Source of the DNA: Accumulibacter jenkinsii
Lineage (GTDB): Bacteria; Pseudomonadota; Gammaproteobacteria; Burkholderiales; Rhodocyclaceae
DNA length: 64,000 nucleotides
Reading direction: 5' to 3'
NCBI GenBank assembly: GCA_036625225.1
Contig: JAZKUF010000002.1
Span: 930,001-994,000, forward strand
Part shown: positions 17,185 to 25,973 of the stretch, in pieces
Numbering within the stretch: the first letter of the stretch is position 1
How the letters are laid out: every line of letters starts with the position of its first letter
The notes under the pieces: model-generated
Databases searched by the model: none
What the model was told of the DNA's origin: nothing
The model's input: the letters and a program-made list of their open reading frames with translations, nothing else
Position numbers and translations under genes: made by a program

Positions 17185-17501
17185 GCGCGCTTTTTCTTCG
17201 GCAGGGCGGCAATGTCGGCGTCCATCTCGGCCATGACTTCATCGTGAGGGATGCTCGGCCGGGGGTCGTCAATGGCTGCCTGAATCTCGACGGCCAGCCA
17301 CTGGTTATAGGCTGCGGCTTCGTGCGCTGCGCGCATGGCCCCTGCCCGGCCTCGGTTGCCGGCGTCGGGTTCCCTGTCGGCCGGGTCGTACTCGCTCGCG
17401 TCGAACCGGCCTACCGTGATGCCAATGTCGCGCAGCACATTCAACGCGGCCAGCGGGTTGCCAAAGCGGCGCGGCTCGGTGCTACGGGCCTTCGATAGCA
17501 C
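17181..17501 (-). CDS. cognate antitoxin with PaaA2/RelB-like C-terminus
   Basis: 106 residues from a GTG at 17501. The C-terminal half has YNQWLAVEIQAAIDDPRPSI and PHDEVMAEMDADIAAL, the pattern of PaaA2/RelB-type antitoxins that wrap the toxin. The N-terminal half (RRFGNPLAALNVLRDIGITV then GRFDASEYDP) is not part of the minimal antitoxin and may be a DNA-binding or oligomerisation segment; I do not recognise it. The start is uncertain: an ATG at 17336 would give only the 51-residue toxin-binding half. The coding style of the N-terminal half (no Arg/Ser-rich shadow look) supports the longer form. The gene overlaps the toxin by 4 bp. Confidence 0.7.
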   Translation of the reverse strand: MLSKARSTEPRRFGNPLAALNVLRDIGITVGRFDASEYDPADREPDAGNRGRAGAMRAAHEAAAYNQWLAVEIQAAIDDPRPSIPHDEVMAEMDADIAALPKKKRA

Positions 17502-17642
17502 GGCACCGGAACCGCTGCGCGTGGCGATCTGAGCCAGGGGCGCCGGATCAGCACGACGGGGATGCCCCGGGCGGCAAGAACAGGTGTTTCCAGGACGGCA
17601 ATCAGGGTAGAATTCCGATCTTGCCTCGCGCCCCGGCACCTC

Positions 17643-18701
17643 ATGGTCATGGAATTTCTCGGTTTTTCGCTCCGCAACCAACTCTTCGTGGCGCCCATGG
17701 CGGGCGTCACCGATCGCCCTTTCCGGCAACTGTGCAAGCGCATGGGCGCCGGCCTCGCGGTCTCCGAGATGGTGACCTCGAACTCGCTGCTCTATGGCAG
17801 CATGAAGACGCGACGGCGTGCCAACCATGAGGGCGAGGTGGCGCCGGTCTCGGTGCAGATTGCCGGCGCCAGCCCTTCGCTGATGGCCGAGGCTGCCCGC
17901 CACAACGTCGACCGGGGGGCGCAGATCATCGACATCAACATGGGTTGCCCGGCGAAGAAGATCTGCAACGTGATGGCCGGCTCCGCCCTGCTGCGCGACG
18001 AGGCGCTGGTCGGGCAGATTCTCGAGGCCGTCGTCAATGCCGTCCCGGACACCCCGGTGACGCTGAAAATCCGCACCGGCTGGGACCGGGAGAACCGCAA
18101 CGCACTCAGCATCCTGAAAATCGCCGAACAGGCGGGAATCCGGGCGCTGGCGATGCACGGCCGGACGCGCGCCTGCGGCTACAGCGGCCAGGCCGAATAC
18201 GAAACCATCCGGGCAGTCAAGGCCGAGGCCCGCATCCCGATCATCGCCAATGGCGATATCGGCTCGCCGGAAAAAGCGAAGCAGGTGCTCGCCGTCACCG
18301 CCGCCGACGCCCTGATGATCGGTCGTGCCGCGCAGGGGCGGCCGTGGCTGTTCCGCGAGATCGAGCATTTCCTGAACACCGGCGTCCACCTGCCGCCGCC
18401 GCAGGTCAGTGAAATTCAGCAGGTATTGCTCGGACACCTCGAAGAGTTGTATCTTTTCTATGGCCTGGAGGCGGGGGTCGGGCTGGGGCGCAAGCACATT
18501 TCATGGTACACGCGAGGGCTGGTCGGATCGGCCGCTTTCCGCCACCGGATGAATCAGCTGCCGACCGTCGACCGGCAACGGCAGGCGGTCAATGATTTCT
18601 TCTCGAGCCTCGCCGAGCACCACGAACACCTGCCCTATCTCGCCACGGACCCGGCCTCCCCGGCCGCTGGCCCTGCCACTCTTGAGGACCTCGCCGCATG
18701 A
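17643..18701 (+). CDS. dusB: tRNA-dihydrouridine synthase B
   Basis: FMN enzyme that reduces uridine to dihydrouridine in tRNA D-loops (U17 for DusB). It is a TIM barrel of about 350 residues. Visible are VAPMAGVTDRPFRQLC, EMVTSNSL, VSVQIAG, the catalytic region IDINMGCPAKKICN with its Cys, LKIRTGWD, HGRTR, IIANGDIGSPEKA and LMIGRAAQGRPWLF. The C-terminus contains the small helical RNA-binding domain. Two ATGs two codons apart (17643 and 17649) could start it; neither has a clear Shine-Dalgarno. The gene overlaps fis by 4 bp, the conserved dusB-fis operon of beta- and gammaproteobacteria. Confidence 0.94.
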   Translation: MVMEFLGFSLRNQLFVAPMAGVTDRPFRQLCKRMGAGLAVSEMVTSNSLLYGSMKTRRRANHEGEVAPVSVQIAGASPSLMAEAARHNVDRGAQIIDINMGCPAKKICNVMAGSALLRDEALVGQILEAVVNAVPDTPVTLKIRTGWDRENRNALSILKIAEQAGIRALAMHGRTRACGYSGQAEYETIRAVKAEARIPIIANGDIGSPEKAKQVLAVTAADALMIGRAAQGRPWLFREIEHFLNTGVHLPPPQVSEIQQVLLGHLEELYLFYGLEAGVGLGRKHISWYTRGLVGSAAFRHRMNQLPTVDRQRQAVNDFFSSLAEHHEHLPYLATDPASPAAGPATLEDLAA

Positions 18702-18949
18702 TCCGAAATCACGAAGACGATGACGATATCGCGACCTGCGTTGCCAAGGCGCTGGAAAACTACTTTCAAAGACTCGAAGGCGAGAAACCGGTGGCGGTCT
18801 ACGAGATGGTGATCAGAAGCGTCGAGCGGCCGATGCTGGCCGTCGTCCTCAGGCAGGCCGGCGGCAACCAGACGCTGGCCGCCGAGATCCTCGGCATCAA
18901 CCGCAACACGCTGCGCAAGAAGCTGGTCGACCACAAGCTGATTTCCTGA
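18698..18949 (+). CDS. fis: Fis family DNA-binding protein
   Basis: Nucleoid-associated regulator of 83 residues, somewhat shorter than E. coli Fis (98) because the N-terminal beta hairpin is reduced, as in other betaproteobacteria. The central helices (VAKALENYFQRLEGEKPVAV, YEMVIRSVERPMLAVVLRQA) and the C-terminal helix-turn-helix (GGNQTLAAEILGINRNTLRKKL) are intact. It binds degenerate AT-rich sites as a dimer and in enterics controls rRNA and supercoiling genes. Its ATG overlaps the dusB stop, so its level depends on dusB transcription and coupling. purH follows after 33 bases and may share the transcript. Confidence 0.93.
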   Translation: MIRNHEDDDDIATCVAKALENYFQRLEGEKPVAVYEMVIRSVERPMLAVVLRQAGGNQTLAAEILGINRNTLRKKLVDHKLIS

Positions 18950-18982
18950 AACGACTCCTCTCCTCCTTTCAATCCTGCTCAA

Positions 18983-20563
18983 ATGACCGGTCCCTCCATG
19001 AAAATCCGTCAAGCCCTGATCAGCCTCTCGAACAAGAATGGCGCCCTCGAATTTGCCCGTGGCCTCGTCACCCACGGCGTCAAGCTGCTATCGACCGGCG
19101 GCACCGCCCGGCTGCTGCGCGAGGCGGGCATACCGGTCACTGAAGTCGGCGATTACACGGGTTTCCCCGAGATGCTCGACGGTCGCGTCAAGACCCTGCA
19201 CCCGAAGGTGCATGCCGGCATCCTGGCGCGGCGCGACCTGCCCGAGCACCTGCGCACCCTGGAGGCGAACGGCATCCCGACCATCGACCTGGTGTGCGTC
19301 AATCTCTATCCGTTCCGGGAAACCGTCGCCCAGGCCGGCGTCACGCTGGCCGATGCGATCGAGAATATCGACATCGGCGGGCCGGCGATGGTCCGCTCGT
19401 CGGCCAAGAACTACGCCGGCGTGGCCGTCGTCACCGAGCCGGAAGATTATCCGGCGCTGCTCGCCGAGATGGCGGCAAGCGATGGCGAATTGAGCCTGAC
19501 GACCCGCTTTGCGCTCGCCAAGAAGGCCTTCGTGCACACCGCGCGCTACGACGCGGCGATCGCCAACTGGCTGACCTCACTCGACGATGCCGATCAGCCG
19601 GGATCTTTCCCCGATCACCTGCAGCTGGCTTTCGATCGCGTCGAGACCCTGCGTTACGGCGAGAATCCGCACCAGCAGGCGGCGTTCTACCGCGACCCGA
19701 CGCCGCTGGCCGGATCGATCGCCAACTACCGGCAACTGCAGGGCAAGGAGTTGTCCTACAACAACATTGCCGACGCCGATGCCGCCTGGGAATGCGTCAA
19801 GACCTTCGACACCCCGGCCTGCGTGATCATCAAGCACGCGAACCCCTGCGGCGTGGCGGTCGACACAACGCTGCTGTCGGCTTACGAAAAGGCTTTCCAG
19901 ACCGACTCGACCTCGGCCTTTGGCGGCATCATCGCCTTCAACGGCACGGTCGACGCCGATGTCGTCACGGCCATGAACGCCCGCAAGCATTTCGTCGAGG
20001 TCCTACTGGCACCGGCTTTCAGCCCGGCGGCGCGGGCAATGCTGGCCGCCAAGCAGAATCTGCGCGTCCTCGAACTGCCGCTGGCAAGGATCCAGCACGC
20101 CTTCGAGATGAAACGCGTCGGCGGCGGCCTGCTGGTCCAGACCCCCGACCGCTTCAACGTCCAGGCCACTGACCTGCGCGTCGTGAGCAAGCTCGCGCCG
20201 AGCGACGCGCAGGTCGACGATCTGCTCTTCGCCTATCGCGTGGCCAAGTTCGTCAAGTCCAACGCAATCGTCTTCTGTGGTCGAGGAATGACCCTGGGCG
20301 TCGGTGCCGGCCAGATGAGCCGGGTCGACTCGACGCGCATTGCCGCCAGCAAGGCGAACCATGCCGGTCTCGATCTCGCCGGTTCGTGCGTCGCCTCGGA
20401 TGCCTTCTTTCCTTTCCGCGACGGGCTCGACGTGATCGCCGAAGCCGGCGCCAAGGCGGTCATCCAGCCCGGCGGCTCGCTGCGTGACGAAGAGGTGATC
20501 AACGCTGCCGACGAGCATGGCCTCGCGATGGTCTTCACCGGCAGGCGGCACTTCCGGCACTGA
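18983..20563 (+). CDS. purH: bifunctional AICAR transformylase / IMP cyclohydrolase
   Basis: Catalyses the last two steps of de novo IMP synthesis: formylation of AICAR with 10-formyl-THF and cyclisation of FAICAR. The 526 residues match the family. The N-terminal MGS-like cyclohydrolase domain runs from about 5 to 145 (KLLSTGGTARLLREAGIPVT, MLDGRVKTLHPKVHAGILAR, NLYPFRETVA) and the transformylase domain follows (ENPHQQAAFYRD, GKELSYNNIADADAAWECV, VIIKHANPCGVA, SAFGGIIAFN, VKSNAIVF, KANHAGLDLAGSCVASDAFF). The start is ATG 18983 or 18998; no Shine-Dalgarno discriminates. It sits downstream of fis and 130 bp before purD, giving a small purine cluster. Confidence 0.95.
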   Translation: MTGPSMKIRQALISLSNKNGALEFARGLVTHGVKLLSTGGTARLLREAGIPVTEVGDYTGFPEMLDGRVKTLHPKVHAGILARRDLPEHLRTLEANGIPTIDLVCVNLYPFRETVAQAGVTLADAIENIDIGGPAMVRSSAKNYAGVAVVTEPEDYPALLAEMAASDGELSLTTRFALAKKAFVHTARYDAAIANWLTSLDDADQPGSFPDHLQLAFDRVETLRYGENPHQQAAFYRDPTPLAGSIANYRQLQGKELSYNNIADADAAWECVKTFDTPACVIIKHANPCGVAVDTTLLSAYEKAFQTDSTSAFGGIIAFNGTVDADVVTAMNARKHFVEVLLAPAFSPAARAMLAAKQNLRVLELPLARIQHAFEMKRVGGGLLVQTPDRFNVQATDLRVVSKLAPSDAQVDDLLFAYRVAKFVKSNAIVFCGRGMTLGVGAGQMSRVDSTRIAASKANHAGLDLAGSCVASDAFFPFRDGLDVIAEAGAKAVIQPGGSLRDEEVINAADEHGLAMVFTGRRHFRH

Positions 20564-20694
20564 GCGCGGACGATGGCCAGGCCGCATGGCCGCTGCTGCC
20601 GGATATCGAGCGCGGGTGGCCGGGGCCTGTTTCGTAGTCGATGTGCTCTTCGGGCCAGTTCCCGCGCGCACGATCTGGTGGTGAAAGGATCCTC

Positions 20695-21975
20695 ATGAAG
20701 TTACTGGTCATCGGCTCCGGCGGTCGCGAACATGCACTCGCCTGGCGCCTGGCAAAGACTCCCGGCCTGCAGAAGGTCTTCGTCGCCCCCGGCAACGCCG
20801 GCACCGCAGGCGAGCGCGAACTGGAGAACGTGAACCTCACCGATGCCGAGGCACTCGCCGACTTCGCCAGCAGGCAGAAGGTCCAGCTCACCATCGTCGG
20901 CCCCGAAGCGCCCCTCGCTGCCGGCATCGTCAACCTTTTTCGCGCGCGCGGGCTGAAGATTTTCGGCCCGACCCGCGAAGCCGCCCAGCTCGAGAGCTCG
21001 AAGGACTTCGCCAAACGCTTCATGGCGAGACATGACATTCCGACCGCGCGCTTCGCGAGCTTCGTCGATCGTGCCGCCGCGCACAGCTACGTCGACCAGC
21101 AGGGCGCCCCGATCGTCATCAAGGCCGATGGCCTCGCGGCCGGCAAGGGGGTGGTCGTCGCCATGAGCCTCGCCGAGGCCCACGCAGCGATCGACCGCAT
21201 GCTGCCGGCAAGCAGCCCGCCGGCGGCGCAAAGCGCTCCCCAGGCGCGAGTCGTGATCGAAGAGTTCCTCGAAGGCGAGGAGGCCAGCTTCATCGTCATG
21301 GTCGATGGCAAGAACGTGCTGCCGCTGGCCTCGAGCCAGGATCACAAGCGCATCGGCGACGGCGACAGCGGCCCCAACACCGGCGGCATGGGCGCTTACT
21401 CGCCGGCGCCGGTGGTCACGCCGGCGGTGCACGCCCGCGCGATGCGCGAGATCATCCTCCCCACCGTCCGCGGCATGGCCGCCGACGGCATCCCCTACAC
21501 CGGCTTCCTCTACGCCGGGCTGATGATCGGCAAGGACGGCTCGGTGAAGACGATCGAGTTCAACTGCCGCCTCGGCGACCCCGAAACGCAGCCGATCATG
21601 ATGCGTCTGAAATCCGATCTGCTGACCCTCTTCGAGCATGCCGTGGCCGGCCGGCTCAACCTCGTCGAAGCCAGCTGGGACCGACGTGTCGCGCTCGGTG
21701 TCGTGCTCGCCGCGGCCAACTATCCCGGCTCGCCGTGCACCGGCGACGCGATCAGCGGCCTGCCGCCGGGCAGCGAGGACAGCCACGTCTTCCATGCCGG
21801 CACCCGCGAGCAGGATGGCCGCATCGTCACCTCTGGCGGGCGCGTGCTTTGCGTGACGGTGCTGGCCGAGAACGTCAGGCAGGCGCAGAAGCGTGCCTAC
21901 GAGCTGATCATCGGCATCCACTTCGACGGCATGCAGTATCGCCGCGACATCGGCCACCGCGCGCTCCATCGATGA
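20695..21975 (+). CDS. purD: phosphoribosylamine-glycine ligase (GARS)
   Basis: Second step of purine synthesis: ATP-dependent joining of glycine to phosphoribosylamine. The 426 residues match E. coli PurD (429). Visible are the N-terminal LLVIGSGGREHALAWRL, NAGTAGERELENV, then the ATP-grasp domain (PIVIKADGLAAGKGVVVAMS, VVIEEFLEGEEASFIVMVDG, QDHKRIGDGDSGPNTGGMGA) and VKTIEFNCRLGDPETQPIM for metal binding. AAAGGA lies 7 bases before the ATG at 20695; the earlier in-frame ATG at 20641 has no such site. hemF follows after 33 bases on the same strand. Confidence 0.95.
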   Translation: MKLLVIGSGGREHALAWRLAKTPGLQKVFVAPGNAGTAGERELENVNLTDAEALADFASRQKVQLTIVGPEAPLAAGIVNLFRARGLKIFGPTREAAQLESSKDFAKRFMARHDIPTARFASFVDRAAAHSYVDQQGAPIVIKADGLAAGKGVVVAMSLAEAHAAIDRMLPASSPPAAQSAPQARVVIEEFLEGEEASFIVMVDGKNVLPLASSQDHKRIGDGDSGPNTGGMGAYSPAPVVTPAVHARAMREIILPTVRGMAADGIPYTGFLYAGLMIGKDGSVKTIEFNCRLGDPETQPIMMRLKSDLLTLFEHAVAGRLNLVEASWDRRVALGVVLAAANYPGSPCTGDAISGLPPGSEDSHVFHAGTREQDGRIVTSGGRVLCVTVLAENVRQAQKRAYELIIGIHFDGMQYRRDIGHRALHR

Positions 21976-22008
21976 ACGCAGGCGATCCGCAGCGGCCATC
22001 TGTCTGAC

Positions 22009-22926
22009 ATGATCGAAACCAAGCGCCTGCACGACTACTTCAGCGACCTGCAGAGGCGCATCGTCGCCGCACTCGAAGCGGTCGAGGGCAGCACCGGCGG
22101 GACCTTCCGCGTTGACCGCTGGCAAAAGGCAGCGGGCGCGCCGCTCGCCGGCAGCGGCTGCACCTGTGTCATCGAAAGCGGTCGCGTCTTCGAGCGCGGC
22201 GGCGTGGCTTTTTCCCAGGTCAGTGGTGCCGCGCTGCCGGCTTCGGCGACCGCCAGGCGACCCGAACTTGCCGGCTGTGCCTTCTCGGCGATGGGGGTTT
22301 CGCTGGTCATCCATCCGCAGAATCCCTACTGCCCGACGGCGCACATGAACGTGCGCTCCCTGGTCGCCACTCGCGCCGATGGAGCACCGGCATGGTGGTT
22401 CGGCGGCGGCATGGATTTGACGCCGTACTACCCTTTTACCGAGGACATCCGGCATTTCCACGCCACCTGCCGACAGGCACTGCTGCCTTTCGGCGACGAC
22501 ACCCATGCGCGCTACAAGAAATGGTGCGACGAGTATTTCTTCCTCAAGCACCGCAACGAACCGCGGGGGGTCGGTGGCGTCTTCTTCGACGACCTCGACG
22601 AGGGGGGCTTCGAACGTTGCTTCGCCCTCACCCGAGCCGTCGGCGATGCGTTCATCGACGCCTACCTGCCGCTGATCGACCGCCGGCAGGCTTTGCCGTA
22701 TGGCGAACGCGAGCGTGACTTCCAGGCCTACCGGCGCGGTCGTTACGTCGAGTTCAATCTGGTCTGGGATCGCGGCACGCTGTTCGGTCTGCAATCGGGT
22801 GGGCGAACCGAGTCGATCCTGATGTCGCTGCCGCCGGTCGTCAAGTGGCGTTACGACTGGCAACCCGAAACCGGCAGCGCGGAAAGTGCGCTCTACGACG
22901 CGCTGACACCGCGCGACTGGGTGTAG
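22009..22926 (+). CDS. hemF: oxygen-dependent coproporphyrinogen III oxidase
   Basis: Decarboxylates two propionates of coproporphyrinogen III to vinyls using O2, giving protoporphyrinogen IX. The 305 residues match the family (about 300). The HemF signature is complete: KWCDEYFFLKHRNEPRGVGG at about residues 170-190. Other conserved blocks are FSAMGVSLVIHPQNPYCPTA, AWWFGGGMDLTPYYPF, RRGRYVEFNLVWDRGTLFGL and the C-terminal LPPVVKWRYDW. It shows an aerobic route for this step. It follows purD by 33 bases and is convergent with the hemY end of the heme block. Confidence 0.95.
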   Translation: MIETKRLHDYFSDLQRRIVAALEAVEGSTGGTFRVDRWQKAAGAPLAGSGCTCVIESGRVFERGGVAFSQVSGAALPASATARRPELAGCAFSAMGVSLVIHPQNPYCPTAHMNVRSLVATRADGAPAWWFGGGMDLTPYYPFTEDIRHFHATCRQALLPFGDDTHARYKKWCDEYFFLKHRNEPRGVGGVFFDDLDEGGFERCFALTRAVGDAFIDAYLPLIDRRQALPYGERERDFQAYRRGRYVEFNLVWDRGTLFGLQSGGRTESILMSLPPVVKWRYDWQPETGSAESALYDALTPRDWV

Positions 22927-22960
22927 CGGCGGGCTCTGCAAGGTCCCGGCGACGGCAGTC

Positions 22961-24130
22961 TCAGGCCGGCTGCTCGGCCGCTGCCCGGTAATGCGGCAGC
23001 GCCTCGTCCGGGCGCGCGGTCTGTTCGAAGAGGCGCGCCAGTGCGAGCCGCGCCGGGCGCCGGTCGGCGAGCGACAAGGAGGCCTCGAGGTAGCTCTGCG
23101 CCTTTCCCCACCAGCGTTGCTTGAGGCACAGACGGCCGAGCGCGAGAAGCAGATGCGGGTCCGCCGGATGCTCGGGCAGCCAGGCTTCGGCACGGGCGAT
23201 GCAGGCCACCAGGTCGGGGCCTGGCAGTTGGCCATAGAGCCCGAGCAGCGCCGCATCCCACTGCCGGTCGAGCTGCGCTTCGAGCAGTGCGCGAGCCGGC
23301 TCATGGGCGGCGTGAACGAGCAATGCCTCAGCCAGGATTCGCGCCACATCGGGGCTGTTTTCACTCACCGGCAACTGTTGCAGGTAAGCGAGGAGCTGGC
23401 CGAGGTCGCCCTGATGGCGACGAATATTCTCCCGATGCGCCTGCCGCCTGAGACCCTCCGTGAGCTCGGGCGCGAGGCCGGCGCGTTCTTCGAGCAGCCG
23501 CGTCAGACGCAGGACCTCGTTCCAGTTGCCACCGCCCTGCTGCGCGCGCAACTCCAGGCGCAGCACCGCGATGTGACGGCCCCCGACGTGCTGCAGCCGC
23601 TGCAGGGTCGCCAGCGCCGCCGCGAAACGCTGCGCGTCGAGATGCATCTCGGCCTCCAGCATCAGCCGTGCCTCTTCCAGCCGGGGATCGTCAAGACTGG
23701 CTCGGTCGAGCCACGCCGTCGCCTTTTCCTTATCGCCGAGCCCTTGCGCGGCCCGTGCCGCGAGGAGCGCCACCAGCCCCGGCGACGCTCCCGCCAGCTG
23801 CGCCTCCTCGGCCTTCTTCAAGGCCTCACCGAAACGTCCTTCGAAGAGCAGGCGCAGCGCATCGCGGCAGGCCGCGGCCGCTTTCTCGTCGCGCCGACGG
23901 GCGCGAAACCGACGCGCCCGCTGCGGCAGGGAGACGGTCAGCACAGCCGCACGCAGGCCGGCATAGAGCACGACAAAAGCGAGCAGCAGCAGAATGATCG
24001 TCAGATTGAGTGAAATTTCGGCGCGATAAGGCGGCAGGACGAGCAGCAGATAGCCGTCGTTGAAACGCGCCGCCAGGGAGATGCCGGCGGCGAGCGCAGC
24101 CAGTGCCAGCAACCAGAGCAGGCGGCTCAC
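22961..24130 (-). CDS. hemY: HemY-like TPR protein of heme biogenesis
   Basis: Inner-membrane protein of the proteobacterial HemY family (389 residues), unrelated to the protoporphyrinogen oxidase of the same name in Bacillus. Two N-terminal membrane helices (about 3-22 and 40-66, with YLLLVLPPYRAEISLNLTI between) are followed by a long alpha-helical TPR array (AEEAQLAGASPGLVALLAAR, LLEERAGLAPELTEGLRRQA, LLLALGRLCLKQRWWGKAQS). The biochemical role is not settled; it is always with hemX and hemD. Its ATG overlaps the hemX stop by 4 bp. It is the last gene of the hemC-hemD-hemX-hemY unit. Confidence 0.9.
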   Translation of the reverse strand: MSRLLWLLALAALAAGISLAARFNDGYLLLVLPPYRAEISLNLTIILLLLAFVVLYAGLRAAVLTVSLPQRARRFRARRRDEKAAAACRDALRLLFEGRFGEALKKAEEAQLAGASPGLVALLAARAAQGLGDKEKATAWLDRASLDDPRLEEARLMLEAEMHLDAQRFAAALATLQRLQHVGGRHIAVLRLELRAQQGGGNWNEVLRLTRLLEERAGLAPELTEGLRRQAHRENIRRHQGDLGQLLAYLQQLPVSENSPDVARILAEALLVHAAHEPARALLEAQLDRQWDAALLGLYGQLPGPDLVACIARAEAWLPEHPADPHLLLALGRLCLKQRWWGKAQSYLEASLSLADRRPARLALARLFEQTARPDEALPHYRAAAEQPA

Positions 24131-25200
24131 TCACGCTCCCGGCCAAGCGGGAAGTTCCTGATCGCCGCCAGGCTTTCATTGAGGTTCGGCAGGTCGATGT
24201 TGATCTCGGTCGAGGCGAGCTGTTTCAGCGTCTCCTGGGCCGCCTGCAGCGCGGCATGCGGCGCGTCGAAATAGCGATCCATCCACCCCTGGGACTGCCG
24301 CAGTTCGTTACGGAAAGTCCGCTGATCGCGCGCCAGCAAGGCCAGCCGGGCATTCAGCAGACGCAGCCTGAGGTTTTCCCGGAGAAAGAACGCTTGTCCG
24401 GGCGCCAGCAAGGCCGGCTCGTCACGATCGAAACGCTGGATGCGGACGAGGCTCCCGAGTTCGCGCCAGAAGTCGCCAGCCAGCTGCTGCCAGAACCCGA
24501 GGCTCATCGGCGAGACCGCTGCGGCCGGCAGCACGGCCGCTGCCTGAGGCTTCGCCGCGGGCACCCGGGGACGTCCATCGACTGCCAGAGGCAGCGTGTC
24601 GATCGCCTGAATGACGCTTTCCAGGCGCAGATTCATGCCGGGCAGATCGACCTGCGGCAGGGCACGCAGGCGATCGAGGTCGTGCACCAGGACCTTGCGC
24701 AGGCTGATGAACCGGGGCTGGCTGTTGCCCGCCAGGCGGCTATCGGCGGTCTGCAGGGCAAGCACCGCCGCTTGCACGTTACCGGTCAGCTGCAACTGCT
24801 GGGCGGCCAGCAGGACACCCTGCTCGACCTCGGCAAGCGCCCATTCGTCGCGGTTGCGCGCCAGATCCTGGTAGAGCTTCTCGAGCGTTGCCTGCTCGCT
24901 CTGCCACTCGGCGATCCGCGCTTCGAGCGCTCCGAGCCGACCGAGGAGGCTCGTCAGCTGCGCCTGCGCCTGCCGCGCCAGGGCGCGGCTTTCACTGTTT
25001 ACGGCGTCGCTCTCGGCCAGGCGGCGGGCAAGTTCCTGCTGCGTATCGGCAAGCTTCAGCCGGGTTTCGATCGACTGCCAGCCGGCCAGCCCGATGGCCA
25101 GTACGGCGACCAGCAACCAGGGATTGCGCCAGCCGCTGCCGCTCACCCGGCTCGGCGGCGCGACCGGCAGCGCCTGCCGGGGGTCGCAGTCTGCGTTCAC
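24127..25200 (-). CDS. hemX: HemX membrane protein (uroporphyrinogen-III C-methyltransferase-like annotation)
   Basis: 357-residue single-pass membrane protein of the HemX family. A proline-rich N-terminus leads to one helix (about 28-43, WLLVAVLAIGLAGWQSIE), then a coiled coil (about 45-110, rich in Leu, Gln and Glu), then a helical periplasmic domain ending in EINIDLPNLNESLAAIRNFP. No SAM-binding methyltransferase motifs are present, so the common database name is misleading. The role is inferred only from its fixed place between hemD and hemY. It overlaps both neighbours by 4 bp, which indicates tight translational coupling. Confidence 0.88.
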   Translation of the reverse strand: MNADCDPRQALPVAPPSRVSGSGWRNPWLLVAVLAIGLAGWQSIETRLKLADTQQELARRLAESDAVNSESRALARQAQAQLTSLLGRLGALEARIAEWQSEQATLEKLYQDLARNRDEWALAEVEQGVLLAAQQLQLTGNVQAAVLALQTADSRLAGNSQPRFISLRKVLVHDLDRLRALPQVDLPGMNLRLESVIQAIDTLPLAVDGRPRVPAAKPQAAAVLPAAAVSPMSLGFWQQLAGDFWRELGSLVRIQRFDRDEPALLAPGQAFFLRENLRLRLLNARLALLARDQRTFRNELRQSQGWMDRYFDAPHAALQAAQETLKQLASTEINIDLPNLNESLAAIRNFPLGRERE

Positions 25201-25973
25201 GGTCGACCCCAGTCATGGGCGCAGAGCGCGGCCATGATTCCGGCATCGGTGGCGCCGCTCAGGATGACCCGCTGCAGGACAAGTGCTTTCGCCAGTTCGG
25301 CAATCCGCGGGTGAGGGACGAAAACCGGCGTGCGCGAGAGAAACGCTCGCGCTCGCTGATCGAGCAGATCGATGAGGTTGCGCAGACCTTCACTGGAGGA
25401 AATGGTCAGCGCGTCAAGCTGGTCGCGCTGCCAAAGCGCGACCAGCGGCGCCGCGGTCGCCGGCTTGATGCGCTGGTAACAGCTGACGCAGTCGACTTCG
25501 GCGCCGCGTTCACGCAAGGTATCGACCAGCAGTTCGCGCCCCCCGTTGCCGCGAAAGATCTGCACCCGCCGGCCAGCGACCGCCGTGGACTGCAACTCGG
25601 GCAGCTCGAGCACGGCCTCGGAATCGAAGCGAGCGACCGGCGCCAGGGTATCGACGACGCCGTAGCTGGCGAGTGAAGCGACCGTCCCCGGGCCGATGGC
25701 GACCGCCCGCAGGCCGGGTGGCCACGCGCCCCCGGCAAGCAGGACCGGCAGGCTGCAAGCGACGGCGTTCGGGCTGACGAAGATGGCCAGCGAGCAGCTG
25801 TCGAGCGCTACGATCGCCGCCTGCAGCGGCGCCGGGTCGGTCGCCGGGGCAATCTCGAGCAGCGGAAAGAGTAGCGCCTCGCCGCCCTCTCCGACAATCA
25901 GGTCGGCCAAATTTGACGCCTGCGCGCGCGGCCGGGTCACGACGATCTTGCGGCCGCGCAGACGCTGCGTCAT
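25197..25973 (-). CDS. hemD: uroporphyrinogen-III synthase
   Basis: Cyclises hydroxymethylbilane with inversion of ring D to give uroporphyrinogen III. The family is poorly conserved; the 258 residues have the expected two-lobed pattern: VVTRPRAQASNLADLI at the N-terminus, FPLLEIAP, IFVSPNAVACSL (a typical SxNAV segment), VAIGPGTVASLASYGV, VQIFRGNGGRELLVDTL, CVSCYQRIKP, ALTISSSEGLRNL and VFVPHPRIAELAKAL. It overlaps hemC upstream and hemX downstream by 4 bp each. Confidence 0.92.
   Translation of the reverse strand: MTQRLRGRKIVVTRPRAQASNLADLIVGEGGEALLFPLLEIAPATDPAPLQAAIVALDSCSLAIFVSPNAVACSLPVLLAGGAWPPGLRAVAIGPGTVASLASYGVVDTLAPVARFDSEAVLELPELQSTAVAGRRVQIFRGNGGRELLVDTLRERGAEVDCVSCYQRIKPATAAPLVALWQRDQLDALTISSSEGLRNLIDLLDQRARAFLSRTPVFVPHPRIAELAKALVLQRVILSGATDAGIMAALCAHDWGRP

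Noticed and set aside
20701..23364. Very long minus-strand open frame across purD and hemF
   Set aside because: Antisense to two fully recognisable enzymes; no family motifs and no ribosome site.
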